DNA of 64,000 bases from assembly GCF_003627755.1 (NCBI RefSeq), contig NZ_CP032695.1, forward strand, positions 2,170,001-2,234,000, read 5' to 3'. A program made the position numbers and the translations under genes. How positions within the stretch are numbered: position 1 is the stretch's first letter; each line of letters begins with the position of its first letter. Shown here piece after piece: positions 34,719 to 44,519 of the stretch. This DNA comes from Rhizobium jaguaris. GTDB lineage: Bacteria > Pseudomonadota > Alphaproteobacteria > Rhizobiales > Rhizobiaceae. The notes beneath the pieces are model-generated. The model saw only the letters and a program-made list of their open reading frames with translations, was not told where the DNA came from and searched no databases.

Positions 34719-35441
34719 TTATTTGCTGTAAAGGGCTCTTGACCTCTCCAGATGCTTCAGGACGGCCGCTTCCGCGCCGTCTGCATCATGGACGGAAAGC
34801 CGCTCCAATATTTCTTCGTGTTCGACAAGCGTGAACTTTTCCTTGCCAGTCCAGATCAGCATCTCCGTATGGTAGGTCTTCAGCCATGCCAGCATTGCTT
34901 CGCTGACGGCGACGAAGATCGGGTTTCCGGAAATCTGAGCAATCCGCGTGTGAAACTGCATGTCAGCCGAAATGAATTCTTCGGCGTGTCCCAGCGATGC
35001 CCGCTGACGTTCGATAATATCTCTGAGATCGGCAATGTCTTTTTCAGTGGCGCGCGGAGCGGCCTCCCGGGCCATGCCGCGCTCGAAGAATATGCGCGCG
35101 CTCTTCAGATGTTCGAGAGAGTCCGAAGACTGGGACAGCATGATCTTCGCGGTCAAATCAACCTGTCGGAAAATCGACTTCGCCGTCAGTTTAAGGACTT
35201 TTGCGCGCTCACCATGCGAGATACTGACCAATCCCATGCTGGCGAGGGATTGCATCGCCTCGCGGATCGCCGGGCGCCCAACGCCAAAACGCTCCATGAG
35301 AACACGCTCGGAAGGCATCTCATCGCCGGGCTTGAGTTCTCCCGACGTAATCAACCGCTCTAACCGGTCGAATACTTCGTCAGAGAGCTTCCGACGTACG
35401 ATCTGTTCGATTGGCTGGCTCATGACATCTCGCTGGCTCAA
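34719..35441 (-). CDS. GntR-family (FadR/FCD subfamily) regulator of the apiose locus
   Basis: A 240-residue regulator. An N-terminal winged helix (residues about 10-75, including GDEMPSERVLMERFGVGRPAIREAMQSLASMGLV) is followed by an FCD ligand domain whose metal-type residues lie in DMQFHTRIAQISGNPIF and HEEILERL. It resembles NanR-type regulators. It is transcribed away from oiaX and probably represses the apiose genes; the shared 12-mer at 35541, 38250 and 49661 is its likely operator. The TTG at 35441 is chosen because AAGGGAG stands seven bases upstream; an ATG at 35423 is the alternative. Confidence 0.85.
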   Translation of the reverse strand: MSQRDVMSQPIEQIVRRKLSDEVFDRLERLITSGELKPGDEMPSERVLMERFGVGRPAIREAMQSLASMGLVSISHGERAKVLKLTAKSIFRQVDLTAKIMLSQSSDSLEHLKSARIFFERGMAREAAPRATEKDIADLRDIIERQRASLGHAEEFISADMQFHTRIAQISGNPIFVAVSEAMLAWLKTYHTEMLIWTGKEKFTLVEHEEILERLSVHDADGAEAAVLKHLERSRALYSK

Positions 35442-35540
35442 AGCTTTTCTCCCTTATGCAATTTCAAACAACGCTGAGGAAGCCCGTTCAAAACGATTGA
35501 AAGCCTACTGAACAAAAAAATCGTTGCACAAGTTGGAATA

Positions 35541-35552
35541 CTCATTATACCA
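35541..35552. promoter_or_regulatory. Operator candidate CTCATTATACCA before oiaX
   Basis: CTCATTATACCA stands 56 bases before the oiaX ATG and in the divergent space next to the FCD regulator gene. TGGAATA just to its left gives a loose dyad with TATACCA. The same 12-mer recurs at 38250 and, with one transition, at 49661. Confidence 0.6.
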
Positions 35553-35607
35553 GATCACGAGTTGACGCCACGACAAAATCGTCGGCGAGAGGAGCAACCG
35601 GCTGCTT

Positions 35608-36867
35608 ATGAACATTATCATCACCTACCGTATCGAAACGCCCGGCAGCATCGAAGCGATGGCCGACAAGATCGCCAGCGATCAGTCGACGGGCACCTTC
35701 GTGCCGGTTCCCGGCGAGACGGAAGAGCTGAAATCGCGGGTGGCTGCGCGGGTCCTGGGTATTCGGCGGCTCGAGGATGTGGAACGGCCGACATGGCCGG
35801 AAGTAGCAGAAGGCCGCGACCCCCTCAGTCGCGCCGACGTCGATATCGCCTTTCCGCTCGACGCCATCGGCACCGATCTCTCTGCCCTGATGACGATTGC
35901 CATCGGCGGGGTCTACTCGATCAAGGGCATGACGGGCATCCGTATTGTCGACATGAAGCTGCCGGAGGCCTTTCGTGGCGCCCACCCAGGTCCGCAATTC
36001 GGTGTTGCCGGAAGCAAGCGCCTGACAGGCGTCGATGGACGCCCCATCATCGGCACGATCGTCAAGCCGGCGCTCGGCCTTCGCCCAACCGAGACGGCCG
36101 AACTGGTCGGCGAGCTTATCAGTTCCGGCGTCGATTTCATCAAGGACGACGAAAAGCTGATGAGCCCTGCATACTCGCCTCTCAAGGAGCGTGTCGAGGC
36201 GATCATGCCGCTGATCCTCGATCACGAACAAAAGACCGGAAAAAAGGTGATGTATGCCTTCGGCATTTCTCACGCCGATCCCGACGAGATGATGCGCAAC
36301 CACGACCTTGTCGTGAAGGCGGGCGGCAACTGTGCCGTCGTCAATATCAATTCCATCGGTTTTGGCGGCATGAGCTTTCTCCGCAAGCGTTCGGGACTGG
36401 TACTGCATGCCCATCGCAACGGCTGGGATGTTCTGACGCGCCATCCCGGCGCCGGTATGGATTTCAAGGTCTATCAGCAGTTCTGGCGCCTGCTCGGCGT
36501 CGATCAATTCCAGATCAACGGCATCCGCGTCAAATATTGGGAACCGGACGAAAGCTTTGTGGAGTCCTTCAAGGCTGTCAGCACGCCGCTATTCGATCCA
36601 TCCGATTGCCCGCTTCCGGTTGCCGGCTCGGGCCAATGGGGCGGCCAGGCTCCGGAAACCTACCAGCGCACCGGCCGGACGACGGATTTGCTCTATCTCT
36701 GCGGCGGCGGCATCGTCAGCCACCCCTTTGGTCCGGCTGCAGGCGTTCGTGCGATCCAGCAGGCCTGGCAGGCGGCGGTCGCCGATATCCCGCTTGAAGA
36801 CTATGCCAAGGACCATCCGGAGCTCGCCGCTTCGATCGCGAAATTCAGCGACGGCAAGGGCGCGTGA
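35608..36867 (+). CDS. oiaX: RuBisCO-like 3-oxo-isoapionate-4-phosphate decarboxylase
   Basis: A 419-residue RuBisCO-like protein. The catalytic lysine segment IVKPALGL (K153) and the carbamylated-lysine/metal motif DFIKDDE (K179, D181, E182) are intact, so it should bind magnesium and an enediolate. In the known non-transketolase D-apiose pathway OiaX decarboxylates 3-oxo-isoapionate 4-phosphate to L-erythrulose 1-phosphate. Its coupling to oiaK (GTGA overlap) and the presence of apnO, apsD and apnL support this over a methionine-salvage or tetronate role. Confidence 0.92.
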   Translation: MNIIITYRIETPGSIEAMADKIASDQSTGTFVPVPGETEELKSRVAARVLGIRRLEDVERPTWPEVAEGRDPLSRADVDIAFPLDAIGTDLSALMTIAIGGVYSIKGMTGIRIVDMKLPEAFRGAHPGPQFGVAGSKRLTGVDGRPIIGTIVKPALGLRPTETAELVGELISSGVDFIKDDEKLMSPAYSPLKERVEAIMPLILDHEQKTGKKVMYAFGISHADPDEMMRNHDLVVKAGGNCAVVNINSIGFGGMSFLRKRSGLVLHAHRNGWDVLTRHPGAGMDFKVYQQFWRLLGVDQFQINGIRVKYWEPDESFVESFKAVSTPLFDPSDCPLPVAGSGQWGGQAPETYQRTGRTTDLLYLCGGGIVSHPFGPAAGVRAIQQAWQAAVADIPLEDYAKDHPELAASIAKFSDGKGA

Positions 36868-38207
36868 CGGCGATGGGCAATCTTCTCATCAGCTATTACG
36901 GCGACGACTTCACCGGCTCCACCGATGTGATGGAAGCCTTGGCATCGAACGGCGTCCCGACAGTGCTTTTTCTCGGTATCCCCGATGCAGCGCTGCTGGA
37001 GCGGTTCAGCCAATGTCGAGCCATCGGCATTGCCGGGACAAGCCGCAGTGAAACCCCGGAGTGGATGCAGCAACACCTTGTTCCGACATTCGAGTGGCTG
37101 AAAGGCCTCGGGGCAGAGATATGCCACTACAAGGTCTGCTCAACCTTCGATTCCAGTCCGCGGATCGGCAATATCGGCAAGGCGATCGAGATCGGCAGGG
37201 AGCTTTTTGCTCAATCCTTCGTTCCGGTCGTGGTCGGCGCACCGCAGCTCAAACGCTATACCGCCTTCGGCCACCTCTTCGCCGCCTATCAGGGCAAGGT
37301 CTATCGCATCGACCGCCATCCGGTGATGAGCCGTCATCCGGTCACCCCGATGGATGAAGCCGATCTGACGCTGCATCTCGAAAAACAGACCTCCCTCCCC
37401 GTCAGCCTTGCCGATCTCATGATGGTGGCATCCGCAGATGCCGACCAACGGGTCAACGAACTTGCAGCCAAGGCCGACGGCATCATGCTTATGGATGTCG
37501 ACAGTCCTGAAATACAGGCGGCCGTCGGAAAGCAGCTTTGGCGACTTAGGGCAAATGACGGTTTCTTCGTCGCCGGCTCCTCCGGTGTGGAATACGCGCT
37601 CTTGAGCGCGTGGCGCGATAAGGGCTTGATCGGCGAGCGTCCGGTTTTCACCCCGCCCGGAAAGGTCGAACGCCTCGCGGTGGTTTCCGGCAGTGTCTCG
37701 CCGACAACCGAACGGCAGATACGCCAAGCGATGACCGACGGTTTCGACGGCATTGAGGTTGATCCTCTGGCAATCATCGGCGAAAGCGCTGACCGGGCGA
37801 TTGAAGATGCGATCAATGCCGGCATTGCCAGCCTGAAGACCAGCCGCAGCGTCATCCTGCATACGGCGCTTGGTCCTTCGGCCGATCGTGGTGACGCTAT
37901 CGATCGTGTCCCCGGCGCCCGGCATCGGCTCGGCCAGGCGCTTGGCACTATTCTGCGCCGCCTCGTGGAAAGTGAAAAGCTGGCCCGTGCGGTCATCGCC
38001 GGCGGCGACACGTCGAGCCATGCGCTGAAGGAATTGCGCGTGGCAGCACTGACGACGCTGCTCCCTCTCCCGCAGACACCGGGATCGCCGCTTTGTATGG
38101 CTCACGGCAGCTACGCCCCGACCAATGGATTGCAGATTGCGCTGAAGGGCGGGCAAGTCGGAACGGACGGCTATTTCGTACAGATCCGGGACGGAAGAAG
38201 CGCTTAA
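36864..38207 (+). CDS. oiaK: 3-oxo-isoapionate kinase (DUF1537 acid-sugar kinase)
   Basis: A kinase of about 447 residues. The N-terminus has SYYGDDFTGSTDVMEAL and CHYKVCSTFDSSPRIGNIGKA; the C-terminus has VIAGGDTSSHALKEL and YAPTNGLQIALKGGQVG. It phosphorylates 3-oxo-isoapionate so that OiaX can act. The GTG at 36864 overlaps the oiaX stop; an ATG at 36873 is the alternative start. It is a distant paralogue of OtnK at 25061-26350. Confidence 0.92.
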   Translation: MTAMGNLLISYYGDDFTGSTDVMEALASNGVPTVLFLGIPDAALLERFSQCRAIGIAGTSRSETPEWMQQHLVPTFEWLKGLGAEICHYKVCSTFDSSPRIGNIGKAIEIGRELFAQSFVPVVVGAPQLKRYTAFGHLFAAYQGKVYRIDRHPVMSRHPVTPMDEADLTLHLEKQTSLPVSLADLMMVASADADQRVNELAAKADGIMLMDVDSPEIQAAVGKQLWRLRANDGFFVAGSSGVEYALLSAWRDKGLIGERPVFTPPGKVERLAVVSGSVSPTTERQIRQAMTDGFDGIEVDPLAIIGESADRAIEDAINAGIASLKTSRSVILHTALGPSADRGDAIDRVPGARHRLGQALGTILRRLVESEKLARAVIAGGDTSSHALKELRVAALTTLLPLPQTPGSPLCMAHGSYAPTNGLQIALKGGQVGTDGYFVQIRDGRSA

Positions 38208-38249
38208 AAAAGTGAGCGCTATCATTAAAGATGATGGCGTGCTCATTGA

Positions 38250-38261
38250 CTCATTATACCA
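38250..38261. promoter_or_regulatory. Operator candidate CTCATTATACCA before apnO
   Basis: The 12-mer is identical to the one before oiaX and lies in the 94-base gap between oiaK and apnO, 40 bases before the ATG. A second ATACCAC follows nine bases later, giving a direct repeat. It suggests an internal, regulated promoter. Confidence 0.6.
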
Positions 38262-38301
38262 CTTGCGATACCACAATCTGAAAATCGACGAGGTAGAAAA
38301 C

Positions 38302-39129
38302 ATGACTGCAATTGCTCTTTTCGGTGCCGGCGGAAAAATGGGGTACCGGCTTTCCAAAAATCTGAAGGGTTCGCGCTTCGATGTCCGTCACGTCGAAGTG
38401 AGCGATGCCGGCAAGGCGCGCCTGAAGAACGATCTCGATCTGTCATGCGTGCCTGTGGACGACGCCCTCAATAGCGCCGAAGTGGTCATTCTGGCCGTTC
38501 CGGACACGGCCATCGGCAAGGTTGTCGCCGGTATCGCCGACAAGCTGAAACCGGGGACGATGGTGATCGCGCTGGACGCAGCCGCACCTTTTGCAGGCCA
38601 CCTGCCGAAGCGCGACGACCTGACCTATTTCGTTACCCACCCCTGCCATCCGCCCATCTTCAACGACGAAACCGATATGCAGGCGAAGAACGACCACTTC
38701 GGCGGTCTCTTTGCCAAGCAGCATATCGTGTCCGCGCTGATGCAGGGGCCGGAAGGGGCCTATGCGCTCGGGGAGGAGATCGCCAAGGTCATCTGGGCGC
38801 CGGTCATGCGCTCGCACCGGGTCACGGTCGAGCAGATGGCGATGCTTGAGCCGGGGCTTTCGGAAACTGTCTGCGCATCGCTGCTCGTCGTAATGCGGCA
38901 GGCCATGGATGAGTGCGTCGCGCGTGGCGTACCGGAACAGGCCGCCCGCGATTTCCTGCTCGGCCACATGAATGTTCTCGGCGCCGTGATCTTCAACGAG
39001 GTCGAGGGTGTGTTTTCGGATGCCTGCAACAAGGCAATCGAATTCGGCATCCCCGCGCTGATGCGCGATGACTGGAAGAATGTCTTTGAACCCAAGGAGA
39101 TCGCAGACAGCATCCGTCGCATCACGTGA
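38302..39129 (+). CDS. apnO: D-apionate oxidoisomerase
   Basis: A 275-residue Rossmann protein related to 6-phosphogluconate dehydrogenases. The dinucleotide motif is ALFGAGGKMGYRL, with THPCHPPIFNDE in the middle and a helical C-terminal dimer domain. ApnO converts D-apionate to 3-oxo-isoapionate. The ATG at 38302 follows GAGG; the frame extends upstream to 38212 across the operator candidate, so the short start is preferred. It precedes the importer genes after a small hairpin. Confidence 0.88.
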   Translation: MTAIALFGAGGKMGYRLSKNLKGSRFDVRHVEVSDAGKARLKNDLDLSCVPVDDALNSAEVVILAVPDTAIGKVVAGIADKLKPGTMVIALDAAAPFAGHLPKRDDLTYFVTHPCHPPIFNDETDMQAKNDHFGGLFAKQHIVSALMQGPEGAYALGEEIAKVIWAPVMRSHRVTVEQMAMLEPGLSETVCASLLVVMRQAMDECVARGVPEQAARDFLLGHMNVLGAVIFNEVEGVFSDACNKAIEFGIPALMRDDWKNVFEPKEIADSIRRIT

Positions 39130-39139
39130 GCGAAATCCC

Positions 39140-39158
39140 GGGAGGGCTAGCCCCTCCC
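39140..39158 (+). other. Hairpin between apnO and the binding-protein gene
   Basis: GGGAGGG (39140-39146) and CCCTCCC (39152-39158) form a 7-bp stem with a 5-base loop. Only two Ts follow, so it may attenuate or protect mRNA rather than terminate. Confidence 0.45.
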
Positions 39159-39180
39159 TTCACCGCCCTACCGGGAATAG

Positions 39181-40149
<969 letters not shown>

Positions 40150-40167
40150 CGGCGAAGCGAGCACTGC

Positions 40168-40204
40168 GGAGGGCGTGACAAAGCCACGCTCTCCTGACTT
40201 TTTT
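40168..40204 (+). terminator. Terminator-like hairpin after the binding-protein gene
   Basis: GGAGGGCGTG (40168-40177) pairs with CACGCTCTCC (40185-40194), ten pairs with one G-U. Six Ts follow after TGAC. Partial termination here would give excess binding protein over the membrane components, a common arrangement in ABC operons. Confidence 0.65.
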
Positions 40205-40226
40205 CTTTGAAATTGAGGTGCATTGC

Positions 40227-40877
40227 ATGTTGAGGATCAGAGGCGCTGTTGTGGCTGTCATGCTGGCCGCAGCACTGCCCGGCTGTAAGATCATCAAGAC
40301 GCCGACGGCCGAGGAAAAGGCGGCCCAAGCGGCCAAAAGCGCCTTCGATCCCGCAGCCAAGGTCGATGCGATCTGGCAGTGGCAGGCGGTGCCAGACCTC
40401 GAGAAGCGTGCCGGCGATCTCAAAACGGTGGTGCAGGCTGCGGCATCGAGCCCCGACGAAGCCGGCGCAAAATACGGCAATCCGCGCAAACAGAGTACGT
40501 CGCCCTGGACCTATGCCGTGAAGGTCAAGGGCAAGATCGTCGCCGCCGACACGGCGTCCCGTGCCGCAACGGTCGATGTCGATGTCGACGGTGATGGCAA
40601 GGCCGATGCGAAGGTTCAGATCGGCCCAGCAATCCGCGGCACGGCGCTGCGCGACGCCTTGGATTTCGTGGACTTCAACGAATTCAAGAACCAAATCGAA
40701 TGGGCGCAATTCGGCAAAGCATTCAATGAGAAGGTGAACACGTCCTTTCTCGCCGCTTTGCCGAGGGACGGCCTGATCGGAAAGACGGTCGATGTAACCG
40801 GCGCGTTTCCGCTGCCCGCATCCGGCCAGCTTCCCCTGATTACCCCGTCGGCGCTGGCCTTGGGACAAGGATCATGA
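40227..40877 (+). CDS. DUF2291 lipoprotein of a sugar ABC importer operon
   Basis: A 216-residue predicted lipoprotein. The lipobox LPGC follows a short hydrophobic signal (MLRIRGAVVAVMLAAALPGC), and the rest is soluble (IWQWQAVPDLEKRAGDLKTVV, DFVDFNEFKNQIEWAQFGKAFN), matching DUF2291. Such genes sit inside ribose-type importer operons, and their function is not known. An ATG at 40227 with GAGG is preferred to a GTG at 40218. It overlaps the ATPase gene by four bases. Confidence 0.85.
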   Translation: MLRIRGAVVAVMLAAALPGCKIIKTPTAEEKAAQAAKSAFDPAAKVDAIWQWQAVPDLEKRAGDLKTVVQAAASSPDEAGAKYGNPRKQSTSPWTYAVKVKGKIVAADTASRAATVDVDVDGDGKADAKVQIGPAIRGTALRDALDFVDFNEFKNQIEWAQFGKAFNEKVNTSFLAALPRDGLIGKTVDVTGAFPLPASGQLPLITPSALALGQGS

Positions 40878-42421
40878 GCGATACGACCCAGGAAGACATC
40901 ATCCTTCGTCTCGAGGACGTGTCCAAGGTCTATTCGGGCATCGTCGCGGTCAAGCGCGCCAACCTCGAACTGCGACGCGGCGCGGTCAATGTGCTGGTTG
41001 GGGAAAACGGGGCCGGCAAATCGACGCTGATGAAAATCATAGCAGGCGTCGAGCGTCCAACCGCCGGTCGTATCCTCTTGGAGGGCGAAGCCGTTCATTT
41101 CGACAGTCCGGCCGACGCGCAGGCGCGCGGCATCGGCATGATTTTCCAGGAGCTCAATCTTTTCGCCAACATGACGGTCGCCGAAAATATTTTTGCGACG
41201 CGCGAAATCACACGCGGCGTTTTCGGCATCGATCACAAGGCGCAGATTGCCAAGGCCAACGAATTTCTCAAGAAGCTGGACGCCGGCGTCAATGCCGAGA
41301 CCATGATCGAGGATCTGCCGATCGGGCAGCAACAGCTTGTCGAAATCGCCAAGGCCATTTCGCTGAATGCCCGCATCCTGATCATGGACGAGCCAACATC
41401 GGCGCTTTCGGCGGCAGAGGTCGACATCCTTTTCAAGGTGATCGCCGAACTGAAGGCGCAGGGCGTCGCGATCGTCTATATTTCGCACCGGCTGGAAGAG
41501 CTGATGCGGATCGGCGATTACATCACCGTGCTGCGCGATGGACAGATCACCGGCCAGGCGATGGTCCGCGATATCGATACGAAATGGATCGTCCGATCGA
41601 TGATCGGATCGGATGCAAAGGATTTTGCCAAAGACAGCGGCCATGCGATCGGCAAGGAAGCCTTCCGTGCCGAGGACATCAGCCTGCCACGGCCAACCGG
41701 GGGTCTTGCAGTCGATCACGTCTCGCTCTCCGTTCGCGCAGGCGAGATTCTGGGCATCTATGGCTTGATGGGCGCAGGCCGTAGTGAGTTCTTCGAATGC
41801 GTGATGGGCAGGCACATGCATTCGACCGGCAAGATTTTTATCGACGGCGTCGAAGTTCGCGAACGCGACACCACCCGGCGAATCCGGCGCGGCCTGGCGC
41901 TGATCCCTGAGGACCGGCAACGCGAGGGACTGGTGCAGGTACTCTCGATCGCTAGCAACCTGACGCTTGCGAGCCTCGGACGCTTTGCACGCTTCTTTTT
42001 TCATATCGATGCCGGTGCCGAAACGACGGCCACTCGCGACATGATCCGCGATCTCTCGATCAAGGCGCCCAATCCCGATTTCGAGGTGACATCGATGTCC
42101 GGCGGCAACCAGCAGAAGGTCGTCATTGGCAAGGCGCTAATGACAGATCCCAAGGTCCTCCTGATGGACGAGCCGAGCCGGGGTATCGACGTCGGAGCCA
42201 AGGCTGATGTTTTCCGCACCATGCGCAGGCTCGCCGGCAAGGGTCTCGCAATCCTGTTTTCAACTTCCGACCTTGAAGAGGTCATGGCGCTTTCCGACCG
42301 CATCGCTGTCTTGAGCAACGGCCAGTTGGTCGCCGTCTTCGACAGAAACGAGGCGACGGAAGAGGCCATCGTCGCGGCATCGGCCAAGGGACACGGACAT
42401 ACAAGGGAACTCGCGTCATGA
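40874..42421 (+). CDS. Sugar ABC transporter ATPase (RbsA-type, two domains)
   Basis: A 515-residue tandem ATPase. The first half has Walker A GENGAGKSTLMKIIAG, LPIGQQQLVEIAKA and Walker B ILIMDEPTSAL. The second half has the degenerate GLMGAGRSEFFE, SGGNQQKVVIGKAL and VLLMDEPSRGIDVG, as in CUT2 importers. It overlaps DUF2291 and the permease gene by four bases each, so all are translated together. Confidence 0.92.
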   Translation: MSDTTQEDIILRLEDVSKVYSGIVAVKRANLELRRGAVNVLVGENGAGKSTLMKIIAGVERPTAGRILLEGEAVHFDSPADAQARGIGMIFQELNLFANMTVAENIFATREITRGVFGIDHKAQIAKANEFLKKLDAGVNAETMIEDLPIGQQQLVEIAKAISLNARILIMDEPTSALSAAEVDILFKVIAELKAQGVAIVYISHRLEELMRIGDYITVLRDGQITGQAMVRDIDTKWIVRSMIGSDAKDFAKDSGHAIGKEAFRAEDISLPRPTGGLAVDHVSLSVRAGEILGIYGLMGAGRSEFFECVMGRHMHSTGKIFIDGVEVRERDTTRRIRRGLALIPEDRQREGLVQVLSIASNLTLASLGRFARFFFHIDAGAETTATRDMIRDLSIKAPNPDFEVTSMSGGNQQKVVIGKALMTDPKVLLMDEPSRGIDVGAKADVFRTMRRLAGKGLAILFSTSDLEEVMALSDRIAVLSNGQLVAVFDRNEATEEAIVAASAKGHGHTRELAS

Positions 42422-43482
42422 CCGCGGATACATCGTCTTCATTTGCGGCCAAACGGTCGAACGGCTCCATACTCCTGACGTTGATGAAACTCAGGACCTT
42501 CATCGCCCTCTTTGCCGTGATCATCTTCTTCGCCATCTTCGCGCCGAACTTCACCTCGACGGCCAACATGATCCTGATGTCGAAGCACGTTGCGCTCAAT
42601 GCCTTCCTGGCGATGGGCATGACCTTCGTCATCATCACCGGCGGCATCGACCTTTCGGTCGGCTCGATCGTCGGCCTGTGCGGCATGGTCACTGGCGCGC
42701 TTATCCTCAACGGCGTCGAATTGCCGATCGGATATACCGTATATTTCAACCTCTACGAGATCGTGCTCATCACCCTTGCCGTCGGTATTGGGATCGGGCT
42801 GATCAACGGATTGCTTATCACCAAACTCAACGTTGCGCCCTTCATCGCGACGCTCGGAACGCTTTACATCGCGCGCGGCATGGCATTGCTGTCTTCCGAC
42901 GGCCAAACCTTTCCGAACCTGGTCGGCAGGCCGGAATTCGACACCACCGGTTTCGATGTCTTTGGCGCCGGAAGGCTGCTCGGCCTGCCCGTTTCCATCT
43001 GGATTCTCATCGTTCTTGCGCTGGCTGCCGCTTATGTCGCCCGCTCGACGCCGATCGGCCGGCATATCTTCGCCGTCGGCGGCAATGAGCGCGCGGCGCG
43101 CATGTCCGGCATTCGTGTCGATCTGGTGAAGATCTTCGTCTACATGTTCTCCGGACTGTGCGCAGCCATCGTCGGCATCGTCATTTCGTCGGAGCTGATG
43201 GCGGCGCATCCCGCGACAGGCGAAAGCTTCGAGCTGAATGCGATCGCAGCGGCCGTCCTCGGCGGCACCTCGATGTCCGGCGGACGCGGCACGATCGGAG
43301 GCACGATTATCGGCGCTTTCGTCATCGGCATCCTGTCCGACGGATTGGTGATGATGGGGGTTTCATCCTTCTGGCAGATGGTCATCAAAGGGCTGGTCAT
43401 CATCATCGCGGTGGTCGTCGACCAGGCGCAGCGGCGTCTGCAACAGCGTGTGACACTCATGCAAATGGCAAAGGCAGGTTAA
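42418..43482 (+). CDS. Sugar ABC transporter permease (RbsC-type)
   Basis: A 354-residue inner-membrane permease with about eight to ten hydrophobic helices. It has the CUT2 landmark VGGNERAARMSGIRVDLVKIFVYMFSG and ATGESFELNAIAAAVLGGTSMSGGRGT. It forms the channel for the binding protein at 39208. Its stop lies two bases before the apsD start. Confidence 0.92.
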   Translation: MTADTSSSFAAKRSNGSILLTLMKLRTFIALFAVIIFFAIFAPNFTSTANMILMSKHVALNAFLAMGMTFVIITGGIDLSVGSIVGLCGMVTGALILNGVELPIGYTVYFNLYEIVLITLAVGIGIGLINGLLITKLNVAPFIATLGTLYIARGMALLSSDGQTFPNLVGRPEFDTTGFDVFGAGRLLGLPVSIWILIVLALAAAYVARSTPIGRHIFAVGGNERAARMSGIRVDLVKIFVYMFSGLCAAIVGIVISSELMAAHPATGESFELNAIAAAVLGGTSMSGGRGTIGGTIIGAFVIGILSDGLVMMGVSSFWQMVIKGLVIIIAVVVDQAQRRLQQRVTLMQMAKAG

Positions 43483-43484
43483 GA

Positions 43485-44519
43485 ATGACGGAACTCAAGG
43501 GTGCGCTCATTGGCTGCGGTTTCTTCGCGGTCAATCAGATGCATGCGTGGAAGGACGTCGATGGCGCGGAGATCGTCGCGATCTGTGACCGTGATCCAGA
43601 GCGACTGAAAATTGTCGGCGATCAGTTCGGCGTCGAACGTCGTTACAGCGATGCGGCGGCTCTTTTTGCCGATGGCGGCTTCGATTTCGTCGATATCGCG
43701 ACAACGGTGCAAAGCCACCGCGCGCTGGTGGAAATGGCAGCGGCCCATAAAGTCCCCGCCATCTGCCAAAAACCTTTTGCGAAGACATTGAGCGACGCCA
43801 AAGCCATGGTGAAAGCCTGCGCCGACGCCGGAATTCCTCTGATGGTTCACGAGAATTTCCGTTGGCAGACACCGATACAGGCAGTGAAGAGTGCTCTTCA
43901 ATCGGGGGCGGTCGGCGAACCGTTCTGGGGCCGTTTTTCCTTCCGCTCCGGCTACGATGTCTTTTCGGGCCAACCCTATCTCGCCGAAGGCGAGCGCTTC
44001 ATCATTGAAGATCTCGGTATCCATACCCTCGATATCGCTCGCTTCATTCTCGGCGACGTCACGACGCTCACCGCGCGTACCAAACGCGTCAATCCGAAAA
44101 TCAAGGGCGAAGATGTCGCGACGATCATACTCGACCATCAGAATGGTGCGACGTCAATCGTCGATGTGAGCTACGCAACGAAGCTTGGGACGGAACCTTT
44201 TCCCGAAACACTGATCGAGATCGACGGAACGCTAGGAACGATCCGGCTCTCGCAGGGCTACCGCCTCGAGGTCAACAGCCCCGAAGGTACGACGATTTCA
44301 GATGCCTCGCCCAAGCTTCTCTCCTGGGCTTCCCGTCCATGGCATAACATTCAGGAAAGTGTCCTTGCCATCCAGCAGCACTGGACGGACCGCCTCGCAT
44401 CGGACGGCGAAACGTCCACATCGGGCGCGGACAATCTGAAGACCTTCGCGCTGGTCGAAGCGGCCTACGACAGTGCTGCCAACGGAAGGACGGTCGATAT
44501 TGGAGCAATGCTGCGATGA
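43485..44519 (+). CDS. apsD: D-apiose dehydrogenase (Gfo/Idh/MocA family)
   Basis: A 344-residue oxidoreductase. The NAD-binding motif is GALIGCGFFAVNQMHAW. An EKP-like motif reads CQKPFAKTL, and the catalytic region has HENFRWQTP and EDLGIHTLDIARF. ApsD oxidises D-apiose to apionolactone, the first step of the oxidative pathway. The ATG at 43485 follows the permease stop directly, and its own stop overlaps the apnL ATG by four bases. On sequence alone the substrate would be open; the apnL/apnO/oia genes point to apiose. Confidence 0.88.
   Translation: MTELKGALIGCGFFAVNQMHAWKDVDGAEIVAICDRDPERLKIVGDQFGVERRYSDAAALFADGGFDFVDIATTVQSHRALVEMAAAHKVPAICQKPFAKTLSDAKAMVKACADAGIPLMVHENFRWQTPIQAVKSALQSGAVGEPFWGRFSFRSGYDVFSGQPYLAEGERFIIEDLGIHTLDIARFILGDVTTLTARTKRVNPKIKGEDVATIILDHQNGATSIVDVSYATKLGTEPFPETLIEIDGTLGTIRLSQGYRLEVNSPEGTTISDASPKLLSWASRPWHNIQESVLAIQQHWTDRLASDGETSTSGADNLKTFALVEAAYDSAANGRTVDIGAMLR

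Noticed and set aside
37140..38357. Long minus-strand frame opposite oiaK
   Set aside because: It is antisense to an intact acid-sugar kinase and gives a Gly/Arg/His-rich sequence without domains.
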